64,000 nucleotides of DNA from positions 124,001 through 188,000 of the forward strand of contig NZ_JACXXO010000007.1 in the NCBI RefSeq assembly GCF_017980685.1. Reading direction: 5' to 3'. A model generated the notes under the pieces. That model searched no databases. It worked only from the letters and a program-made list of their open reading frames with translations, and was not told the DNA's origin. Origin of the DNA: Pseudomonas iridis. GTDB lineage: Bacteria > Pseudomonadota > Gammaproteobacteria > Pseudomonadales > Pseudomonadaceae. Position numbers and translations under genes: made by a program. Every line of letters starts with the position of its first letter. The first letter of the stretch is position 1. Positions 11,601 to 17,419 of the stretch are shown here, in pieces.

Positions 11601-14600
11601 TGACGCTCAATGGCCAAGTGTACGGCGGCGAGTTGAGTGTCGGCTGGTCATTCAGCACGCAGATGTTCAACGTCTCGACCATCGGACACCTGGCCGAGGA
11701 GTACGCCCGGGAGCTGGAGCTGCTGATCGAGCATTGCTGCCAATCGGACAGTCACGGCGTCACGCCTTCGGACTTCCCGCTGGCGCAGCTGGATCAGGCC
11801 CGACTGGACGCCTTGCCGATAGCCCCGTCCCGGATCGAAGACATTTATCCGCTGTCGCCGATGCAAGAGGGCATGCTGTTCCATACCTTGTCGGACAATG
11901 GTTCGAGCCTGTACGTCAATCAGATCAGTTTGCCGGTGGGCGGTCTGGATGTTGAGCGTTTTCGCAAGGCCTGGGAGGCGGTCATCGAGCGTCAGGCCAT
12001 CCTGCGCACCAGCTTCCATTGGCACGATGGCTTGGCCAAACCGCTGCAAGTTGTCCAGCGTCAGGCGGCGCTCGATTTGCAGGTGCTCGACTGGCGCGAT
12101 CGTGACGCCAGCGAGGCGGACATTGCCGCGCGGGCCGCCGAGGACCGTGCGCGAGGCTTCGAGCTGACCCATGCGCCACTGCAGCGAGTGTTGTTGATTC
12201 GCAGCACAGAAGATCAGTATCAGATGGTCTGGACCAGTCACCATATCCTGATGGACGGCTGGAGCAGCTCGCGGCTGTTTGGTGAGGTGATCCAGCACTA
12301 CGCCAAGGGTGAAATCAGCGCTGAGAATGGTCGCTACCGCGACTTTATCGCCTGGTTGCAAGCCCAGGACCAAGCCGCCCGGGAGCTGTTCTGGAAAGCC
12401 CGGCTGGCCCCGGTTAACGAGGCGACGGCGTTGAGCCAGGCCATCCATCCACGGCATGTGTCCGATGAACCCGGCCACAACGCCATTTACTCGCGTTGGG
12501 ACATGCAACAGACCGGTCGTCTGCTTCAGTTCTGTCGCGATCTGCGGATTACGCCGAACACGCTGATCCAGGGCGCATGGTTGCTGCTGTTGCAGCGCTA
12601 CACCGGGAAAAACACCGTGACCTTTGGTGCCACGGTGTCCGGGCGTCCCGAGAGTTTGCCCAATGTCGGCAACATGCTGGGTCTGTTCATCAACACCTTG
12701 CCGATCATTCAGACGCTGGAACCGGATCAGCCTCTGGCAGACTGGCTGAACCGGATCCAGGCCTACAACCTGGATATACGCGACCATTCCCAGGTTCCGC
12801 TGGCAGACGTGCAACGCTGGTCCGGCCTGGGCGGGCAGGCGCTGTTCGACAGCATCATCGTGTTCGAGAACTACCCGATCGATGATCGCCTGCAAGAAGA
12901 CAACGATACCGGCCTGAGCTTCGGCAAATCCATCGGACATGACGTGACGAACGTGCCGATGGACCTGGCGGTGATGCTCGGCGACGAACTGTCGATTGAA
13001 TACCTGTACCTGCGCAGCCACTTCAGTGCCGAGGCGGTGGAAGGCATTCGCCTGACCCTGGAAAACACCCTTGAGGCGATGATGCGCGCGCCTTACGAAC
13101 GCCTGGGTAACCTGCAGCGTCTGTCGCTTGAACAATGGCAGGCGATGCAAACCTGGAGCGCCGAACCGGCGGCGGAGCACCAATCGCAGCTGTTGCCGGA
13201 GCTGATCAGCCGACACGCACTGAGTCAGCCCGAGGCCATTGCGGTGCAATGCGCCGGGCTGAGCCTGAGCTACGGCGAGCTGGAACGACGGGCCAACCGT
13301 CTGGCCCATTGCTTGATCGAGCATGGCGCGGGGCCGGAAGTAGTGATCGGCGTGGCACTGCCGCGCTCACTGGAAATGGTCGTCAGCTTCCTCGCCGTGC
13401 TCAAAAGCGGCGCAGCGTATGTGCCGCTCGACATCGATTACCCGCCAGAGCGTCTGGCATACATGATCGAAGATTCCGGTATGGCGTTGCTGCTGACCCA
13501 GAGCAGCCTGCGGGCGACGTTGCCGGCGCCCGAGGGCCTGTTGCGCCTTGAGCTGGATCACCTCGACGAATCCCGCTATGGCGATGATGCGCCGGTGCGT
13601 CGCGTGCTGGAGCAAGGGCTGGCCTATCTGGTTTACACCTCGGGTTCCACCGGACGACCAAAAGGCGTGGCGGTTACTCAGGGACCACTGAGCATGCACT
13701 GTCAGGCCATCGCCAAACTGTATGAAATGGACAGCCGCAGTTGCGAGCTGCACTTCATGTCGTTCGCCTTCGACGGTGCTCATGAGCGCTGGTTGAGTAC
13801 GCTGTACAGCGGCGGCCGGTTGGTGGTACGCGACGGTTGCCTGTGGACTCCGGAGCAGACCTATCAGGCGTTGCACGAGTACGGCGTGACCATCGCCTGC
13901 TTCCCGCCGGCTTACCTCAAGCAACTGGCCGAGTACGCCGCCGCCAGCGCAATTGCACCGCCACCGGTGCGCATCTATTGCTTCGGCGGCGATGCGGTGC
14001 CGGACCAGACTTTCGAACAGGTCAAGGCGGCGCTGCGTCCCGAGTACTTCACCAACGGCTACGGGCCGACGGAAACCGTGGTCACGCCGATGCTGTGGAA
14101 AGTGCCGGTGAGCCAACAGTGTGAAGCAGCCTATGCGCCGATCGGCCGGGCAGTGGGTGCGCGTTCGCTGTATGTGCTGGATGAAGAACTGAATCCGCTG
14201 CCGCCAGGTTTTGCCGGCGAGTTGTACATCGGTGGCTACGGGGTTGCCCGTGGTTATCATGGCCGGCCAGACCTGACCTGCGAACGCTTCGTGCCCAATC
14301 CGTTTGCCAGCGGCGAGCGGCTGTACCGCACCGGCGATCTGGTGCGTTTGCGCCAGGACGGCGTGGTCGATTACGTCGGTCGTATCGACCATCAGGTCAA
14401 AGTGCGCGGGTTCCGTATCGAGCTCGGTGAAGTCGAGGCCAGCCTGCGGCAACTGGCGCAGGTCAACGACGCGTTGGTGATCGCCCGGGACAGTGTCTCT
14501 GGCAAGCAACTGATCGGTTATGTGGTCACCGACGCCGGCCAGCAACTGGGTGAAGAACTCAAGGCCGGTCTGCGCAGCACCTTGCCGGAATACATGGTGC

Positions 14601-16288
14601 CGGCGCAGATCGTTTGCCTCAGTGCCTTCCCGATCACCCCCAATGGCAAGCTCGACCGCAAGGCATTGCCCGAGCCGGAATTCAAAAGCGAGGAATACGT
14701 CGCCCCGCGCAATCAGCAGGAAGAATTACTGGCGCAGATCTGGTCGCAGGTGTTGCAGGTGGAGCCGGTCGGTATCAGCGACAACTTCTTCGAACTGGGC
14801 GGCGACTCGATCCTGAGTCTGCAAGTGATTTCCCGGGTCAGGAACCACCCGACCCTGCAGATGGACCTCAAGCTGCGCGATCTGATGCGTTATCAGACCA
14901 TTGCTGGCATCGTCGAGCAGGACGTGGTGAAAGCCGCCACCGCGCAACCGTCGGTGGACCTCACCCATGTGGCCAGTGAAGGGTTGTTCAATCTGCTGCC
15001 GATTCAGGAGTGGTTCTTTGCCGAACGCATGGCCGAGTCTCATCACTACAACCAGTCGTTTTTGCTGAGTGCGCGTCAGACTCTGGATCTGGATGCCCTG
15101 GAACAGGCGCTGGGCTGGATCGAAAACCATCACGACACCTTGCGCCTGCGCTTCTGTCAGGAAGGCGGGCGCTGGTTGCAGCGCTATGCCGCACCAACCG
15201 AGCGCCGCGAGACGTTGCTGTGGCGCCGTGAAGTCGAGAGCAGCGAGCAGGTCGAGGCCTTGGCGAACCTGACTCAGCGCAGCCTCAAACTCGATGATGG
15301 ACCGGCTTGGCGTGTGGTGCACATCGCTTTGCCGGACGGCCAGGCGCGGCTGTTGATGGTTATCCACCATCTGGTGGTCGACACCGTGTCGTGGCGGATT
15401 TTGCTCGACGACTTGAAGGTCGCCTACGAGGCTTGCGTGATCGGCATCGAACCGCAATTGCCGATCCGTACCAGCAGCTATCGCGCATTTGCCGAAGCCC
15501 TGCAGGCGCAGGCGCCGATCATTGCCGAGCAGGAATTGGGTTACTGGCTGGAGCAATTGGATCAGCCGGGTATCGACCTGCCATGCGACAACCGTCGCGG
15601 CAAGAATCAGGTGCGTCACCAGGCTCAGGCGCGATTCAAGTTGTCCCGCGAGCACACCGGGCAATTGCTCAAACAGGCGCCGGCGGTCTATCGCACGCAG
15701 ATCAACGATCTGCTGCTGTCGGCCCTGAGTCGGGCATTGTGTCGCTGGAGCGAACAGCCATCGGCGCTGATTCTGCTGGAAGGGCACGGCCGCGAGGACC
15801 TGTTCGAGAATATCGATCTGAGCCGCAGTTTGGGCTGGTTCACCAGCATGTTCCCGGTCCGGCTCACTCCCGACAGCGCGGACATCGGTGCGTCGATCAT
15901 CAACGTGCAGGCGCAGTTGGCGGCCATCCCGCAGAAGGGCATCGGCTACGGCGTGTTGCGTCACTTGGCCGGCCCGCAACTGGCCCGCCAATTGGCCGAC
16001 CTGCCGCAGGCACGGGTGACGTTCAACTATCTGGGGCAGTTCGACCAGAGCTTCGACGAGCAAGCCTTGCTGGTGCCGGCGCTGGAAGAAACCGGCGACA
16101 ACTATAGTCTGCAGGCCAATCTGGGCAACTGGCTGGAGGTTGTCGGCCAGGTGTACGACGGTCAGTTGGCGCTGCGTTGCATCTACAGCACCCAGCGTTA
16201 TCGGGCCAGCACCATGGAGTCGTTCATGCAGGATTATCAGCGCGAGCTTGAGGCGTTGATCGAGCATTGCATGGCGCGGGTGGGCTGA
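2630..16288 (+). CDS. Three-module pyoverdine NRPS (C-A-T-E x3), no thioesterase
   Basis: This 4552-residue synthetase starts at GTG 2630 behind a GAGAGG ribosome site. Module 1: LCL-type C domain (HHIVSDGWS near 178), A (A3 near 650), carrier Ser1056, E (HHLVVDGVSW near 1233). Module 2: DCL-type C (HHILMDGWS near 1703), A (A3 near 2163), Ser2555, E (near 2734). Module 3: DCL-type C (near 3204), A (A3 near 3665), Ser4060, E (HHLVVDTVSW near 4246). Each carrier before an E domain has LGGDS, and each DCL domain follows an E domain, so the domain logic is self-consistent. Specificity residues read D-F-W-N-V-G-M-V-H (the standard threonine code), D-L-W-N-N-A-L-T-Y (alanine-like, tentative) and D-G-E-C-C-G-V-T (similar to pyoverdine lysine/basic-residue domains, tentative). 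The predicted product is D-allo-Thr, D-Ala(?), D-basic(?). It lies where pvdD lies in P. aeruginosa but lacks the terminal thioesterase, so a further releasing synthetase must exist elsewhere. Confidence 0.95.
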   Translation: MQELIESVGQLSAKQRKALAVLLKQKGVNLFDIAPVFKRTAEEPLLLSYAQQRQWFLWQWAPHSAAYNIPTALRLQGPLDVTALERSVQALIERHETLRTVFTQETGQPLQVVLPAGPFALEIHQLSAALANDPEASIQAFVQTQSQKTFDLEHGPLLRAALLQVTPHDHVLVLTLHHIVSDGWSLQVMIEELVQLYAGFNLGHDAGLPALPIQYADYALWQRQWMEAGEQERQLAYWQEKLGGEQPVLELPMDRPRSIEQSFAGASHNLILDPTLSNALKAFARKENVTLFVLLLASFQALLHRYSGQPDIRVGVPVANRGRVEIERLIGFFVNTQVLKADIDGQLPFVDLLRQVKQTAQQAQAHQDLPFEQLVEALEPGRSLSHSPLFQVMFNHQAERRASVETRLNGLSIEPLEWQSQTAQFDLTLNTTEQAHGIEAVLKYATDLFDAATIERLAQHWTALLQAIVADPTQRIGQLSMLDGSQQQQLLAQWNPALVEQTVEQCIHQTIEAQAERHPDAVAVTCDGQRLTYAELNRRANQWAHVLIERGVGPDVRVGVAVERSLDMIVAILAVLKAGGAYVPLDPGYPDDRLSHMIEDSGIELLLTQEHLLAQLPVPQGLACLDLNQTPEHGNDTNPVCLTTPDNLAYVIYTSGSTGKPKGALLPHSNVMRLFSATEHWFDFGPQDSWTLFHSYAFDFSVWEIFGALLYGGKLVVVPHDVSRSPEDFYTLLCDENVTVLNQTPSAFKPLMQVASESTRDNALRYVVFGGEALEVQSLRPWFERFGDCAPSLINMYGITETTVHVTYRPLSLADLQHSHSSPIGEPIVDLSWYLLDNSLNLVPQGCIGELYIAGAGLARGYLNQAGMTATRFVPDPFNPQAGERLYRTGDLARLRGDGVIEYIGRIDHQVKIRGFRIELGEIEAQLLKHPEVREAVVLAVDGLSGQQLATWIVANETLDAEGQGALRESIKVHLRQSLPDYMVPVSWAFLERLPLTANGKLDRKQLPQPDVAQVQEAYAAPRNELEQRLAEIWQDVLKVERVGLNDNFFELGGDSIISIQVVSRARQAGIRFTPKDIFQHQTVQRLATVAQQSDTVQTQQGDVLGDALLTPIQHYFFNSDIPARHHWNQSILLTPATALQAAPLAQALQHLHRHHDALRLRYRQSSDGWQQSHAPAEQAQALLRTFTLDDSAALPALCLDLQRSLDLLDGPLIRAALVDLPDASQRLLLVIHHLVVDGVSWRILLEDLQTAYQQLSTEQAVRLPAKTSAFKEWGKRLQEHARSAELESELDYWCGQLRDVSVELPLDNPQGQLSNRFERSVDTRLDAERTRQLLQQAPAVYRTQVNDLLLTAFARVLCQWTHTDSALVQLEGHGREDLFDDVDLSRTVGWFTSMFPVRLSPEVNLEASIKGIKEQLRAIPNKGIGYGLLRHLGSPEAQASLNPLAQPKVTFNYLGQFDNNFDADALWVPATEDKGAGQDENAPMANWLTIDGRVYQGQLSLTWTYSSDVFEEATINALARAYEVALGELIDHCLSHPSGGLTPSDVPLAGLSQAHLDSLPIAAQRIEDIYPLAPMQQGILFHSLYDADASAYVYQMLLDIDGLDVARFQQAWQRVVDRHEVLRAGFIWGRDGLDAPLQVINRQLTLEMPEVDVRGVTDLPAVLEARAQADRERGFDLQNPPLLRLCLLRTADDRHRLIFTCHHILMDGWSNSRMFGEVLQDYAGHPVPSAQGRYRDFLVWLQGQDKAGAEDFWRGQLAELDEPTRLASACHGRTVPGPGKQMHRLHFDEVFTQRLNSFSRQQQVTLNSLVQAAWLLVLQRYTGQATVAFGATVSGRPVDLPGIEQQLGLFINTLPVIASPQATVSVGDWVRSVQDKNLLLRDFEQTPLQDIQRLAQLSGEALFDTLLVFENYPVSEALEANPGGLRFAGLEHREQTNYGLTLIAGASDVLNLDFNYLTEHFAERSVQGLAAHMQEVLRQFLEAPQRLLGEIGLLSVAERQTLAQWNDNHATYPAERLIPQSFEARVQMHPHAQALSHAGVALSYAELNQRANQLARHLQVLGVGPELRVGVAMPRSAELVIALMAVLKAGGTYVPLDPDYPADRVAYMLDDSQAKVLLTQQSLLAQLPQTDAQVVLVEAGGQAFAELSSDNLPAQGDSANLAYVIYTSGSTGKPKGVAIAHRNVQALIHWSADVYSEDDLQGVLASTSVCFDLSVWEIFVTLARGGSIVMARNALELPDLPERDQVRLINTVPSAIAALQRTGQIPLGVRIINLAGEPLKQTLVDTLYRETAVEHVYDLYGPSEDTTYSTWTRREAGGEANIGRPLVNTTAYLLDGQLHEAPVGVAAELYLAGDGITRGYLFRPGLTAERFVPNPLSTTGERMYRTGDLTRFAEDGRIEYVGRIDHQVKVRGFRIELGEIEARLLAHNSVRDGVVLAVDGHSGQQLVAYVVPSDSGLSLKEQDDLSGALQTALKAHLPDYMVPAQWLFLEQLPLTPNGKLDRNALPAPDASQSQRDYVAPRTALEQQIAGIWQNILKLERVGLTDNFFTLGGDSIISIQVVSRARQQGISFTPKDLFQQQTVQGLATVAQLGKALTPIDQGPVTGETPLLPIQQWFFEQPLPQRHHWNQSVLLKPLNPLVAETLEQALHALIDHHDGLRLGFTQTPCSWSASYRNVEQQRLSPLWQETVSDAAHLERVAEQAQRSLDLQQGPLLRAVLFDLPEGEQRLLLIVHHLVVDGVSWRILLEDLQGSYRQLLAGESLALAAKTTSFKHWAEQLERHARSESLLGQLPYWQAQRSDGAPLPQDNPQGSLQSRHALTLYSRLNATLTRRLLQQTPAAYRTQVNDLLLTALARVIARWSEQSSVLIQLEGHGREDLFDGLDLTRTVGWFTSLFPVKLTPTQELAGSIKQIKEQLRAIPDRGIGYGVLRYLGDEACQASLRTLPTPRITFNYLGQFDGSFDSQSGALFVPVDEVKGAEHSNDALLGNWLTLNGQVYGGELSVGWSFSTQMFNVSTIGHLAEEYARELELLIEHCCQSDSHGVTPSDFPLAQLDQARLDALPIAPSRIEDIYPLSPMQEGMLFHTLSDNGSSLYVNQISLPVGGLDVERFRKAWEAVIERQAILRTSFHWHDGLAKPLQVVQRQAALDLQVLDWRDRDASEADIAARAAEDRARGFELTHAPLQRVLLIRSTEDQYQMVWTSHHILMDGWSSSRLFGEVIQHYAKGEISAENGRYRDFIAWLQAQDQAARELFWKARLAPVNEATALSQAIHPRHVSDEPGHNAIYSRWDMQQTGRLLQFCRDLRITPNTLIQGAWLLLLQRYTGKNTVTFGATVSGRPESLPNVGNMLGLFINTLPIIQTLEPDQPLADWLNRIQAYNLDIRDHSQVPLADVQRWSGLGGQALFDSIIVFENYPIDDRLQEDNDTGLSFGKSIGHDVTNVPMDLAVMLGDELSIEYLYLRSHFSAEAVEGIRLTLENTLEAMMRAPYERLGNLQRLSLEQWQAMQTWSAEPAAEHQSQLLPELISRHALSQPEAIAVQCAGLSLSYGELERRANRLAHCLIEHGAGPEVVIGVALPRSLEMVVSFLAVLKSGAAYVPLDIDYPPERLAYMIEDSGMALLLTQSSLRATLPAPEGLLRLELDHLDESRYGDDAPVRRVLEQGLAYLVYTSGSTGRPKGVAVTQGPLSMHCQAIAKLYEMDSRSCELHFMSFAFDGAHERWLSTLYSGGRLVVRDGCLWTPEQTYQALHEYGVTIACFPPAYLKQLAEYAAASAIAPPPVRIYCFGGDAVPDQTFEQVKAALRPEYFTNGYGPTETVVTPMLWKVPVSQQCEAAYAPIGRAVGARSLYVLDEELNPLPPGFAGELYIGGYGVARGYHGRPDLTCERFVPNPFASGERLYRTGDLVRLRQDGVVDYVGRIDHQVKVRGFRIELGEVEASLRQLAQVNDALVIARDSVSGKQLIGYVVTDAGQQLGEELKAGLRSTLPEYMVPAQIVCLSAFPITPNGKLDRKALPEPEFKSEEYVAPRNQQEELLAQIWSQVLQVEPVGISDNFFELGGDSILSLQVISRVRNHPTLQMDLKLRDLMRYQTIAGIVEQDVVKAATAQPSVDLTHVASEGLFNLLPIQEWFFAERMAESHHYNQSFLLSARQTLDLDALEQALGWIENHHDTLRLRFCQEGGRWLQRYAAPTERRETLLWRREVESSEQVEALANLTQRSLKLDDGPAWRVVHIALPDGQARLLMVIHHLVVDTVSWRILLDDLKVAYEACVIGIEPQLPIRTSSYRAFAEALQAQAPIIAEQELGYWLEQLDQPGIDLPCDNRRGKNQVRHQAQARFKLSREHTGQLLKQAPAVYRTQINDLLLSALSRALCRWSEQPSALILLEGHGREDLFENIDLSRSLGWFTSMFPVRLTPDSADIGASIINVQAQLAAIPQKGIGYGVLRHLAGPQLARQLADLPQARVTFNYLGQFDQSFDEQALLVPALEETGDNYSLQANLGNWLEVVGQVYDGQLALRCIYSTQRYRASTMESFMQDYQRELEALIEHCMARVG

Positions 16289-16362
16289 GAACCGGGGTTT
16301 TAATCATTGCTGGGGGCGTTGCTCAGGCGCGTCCCTTTTTTACAGACATAAGGATTTTTTCG

Positions 16363-17319
16363 ATGTCGTTACACCCTGATCTGGAAGCGTTCCTCGACCT
16401 GGCGCAAGACGGCCAGGACGCAGGCCAGCCGGCGTTGCATCAACTGACCCCGGCAGAGGCCCGGGCGATCTTCGAACAAACCACGGCGCAATTGCGCTGG
16501 AATGCTCCTCAGGATATTGACGTGCTGGAGGTCAACACCACGGCGCGGGACGGTGCGCCGCTGGCGTTGCGTTTATATCGCCCGAGCGCAGCGACGGCAC
16601 TGATGCCGGTAATGGTGTATTTCCATGGCGGTGGTTTTGTCGTGGGCAGCCTGGATTCCCATGACGGAGTCTGCCGCGAATTCTGCCGGCGTACGCCGTG
16701 CGCGGTGTTGTCGGTAGGCTATCGACTGGCGCCGGAGCACCGCTTCCCGACAGCGCTGGAGGACGGTGAAGACGCTTTGTCCTGGCTGGCGGAGCAGGCG
16801 CTGGCCTTGGGACTGGATGCCGGTCGAGTCGCGTTCGGTGGTGATAGCGCCGGCGGCACATTGGCGACGGTGCTGGCCTTGCAAGCGGTGGTTCAGCCAC
16901 GGACTGTGGCCATCGTCCCCAAGGTGCAACTGCTGTGTTATCCGGTCACTGATGCCTCGCGCACTCACGATTCGCGCTTGTTGTTCAGTGAAGGGTATTT
17001 GCTGGAGAACGATACGCTGGACTGGTTTTACCAGCACTACGCCCGCAGCCCCGAAGACCTGCTGGACTGGCGCTTCTCACCGTTGCTGGCCGAAGACCTG
17101 CGCGGTGTGGCGCCGGCGATTGTGCTGCTGGCCGGGTTTGATCCGTTGCTCGATGAAGGCCAGGCCTATGTCGATAAATTGCGCGCGCAGGGGGGGAGTG
17201 TCGAACTCGAACATTGTTCGGGCCTGACCCATGACTTGCTCAGGCTGGTCTCGGTCATGCCGGAGGTGCTGAGCGTGTATGAAAGCCTGAGTCGGGCGTT
17301 GAGTCGCCATTTGGGTTGA
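16363..17319 (+). CDS. HSL-family alpha/beta hydrolase (esterase)
   Basis: This 318-residue protein has the hormone-sensitive-lipase family hallmarks: the HGGGF oxyanion motif, the nucleophile motif GDSAGG, an acid in the segment AGFDPLLDEG and a histidine in SGLTHD. I chose ATG 16363 because AAGGA precedes it at 16350-16354 and no start further upstream has a ribosome site. No signal peptide is visible, so it is probably cytoplasmic. It follows the large synthetase by 74 bases with no terminator between them, and is probably in the same transcript; a strong hairpin follows at 17373-17404. Its substrate is unknown. The position beside a synthetase with no thioesterase invites the idea of a role in pyoverdine peptide or side-chain hydrolysis, but HSL enzymes are not known NRPS release enzymes and it may simply be a neighbour. 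Confidence 0.85.
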   Translation: MSLHPDLEAFLDLAQDGQDAGQPALHQLTPAEARAIFEQTTAQLRWNAPQDIDVLEVNTTARDGAPLALRLYRPSAATALMPVMVYFHGGGFVVGSLDSHDGVCREFCRRTPCAVLSVGYRLAPEHRFPTALEDGEDALSWLAEQALALGLDAGRVAFGGDSAGGTLATVLALQAVVQPRTVAIVPKVQLLCYPVTDASRTHDSRLLFSEGYLLENDTLDWFYQHYARSPEDLLDWRFSPLLAEDLRGVAPAIVLLAGFDPLLDEGQAYVDKLRAQGGSVELEHCSGLTHDLLRLVSVMPEVLSVYESLSRALSRHLG

Positions 17320-17325
17320 ACATTG

Positions 17326-17355
17326 ATCGTTCCCGCGCTCTTCGTGGGAATGCAG
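17326..17355. repeat. Short hairpin resembling a common Pseudomonas intergenic element
   Basis: The stretch contains TTCCCGCGC and GCG/CGTGGGAA-type complementary arms around CTCTT. It resembles an intergenic hairpin that I recall as widespread in P. fluorescens genomes; only this one copy is seen here. Confidence 0.35.
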
Positions 17356-17372
17356 CTTCTTACCTTGTACGC

Positions 17373-17404
17373 AAAAAAACGCCCCGCAATTGCGGGGCGT
17401 TTTC
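17373..17404. terminator. Bidirectional rho-independent terminator
   Basis: The hairpin ACGCCCCGC-AATT-GCGGGGCGT is flanked by an A-run on the left and TTTT on the right. It can end both the plus-strand synthetase/hydrolase transcript and the minus-strand fpvA transcript. Confidence 0.85.
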
Positions 17405-17419
17405 ATTGGCGCTGCAGAA

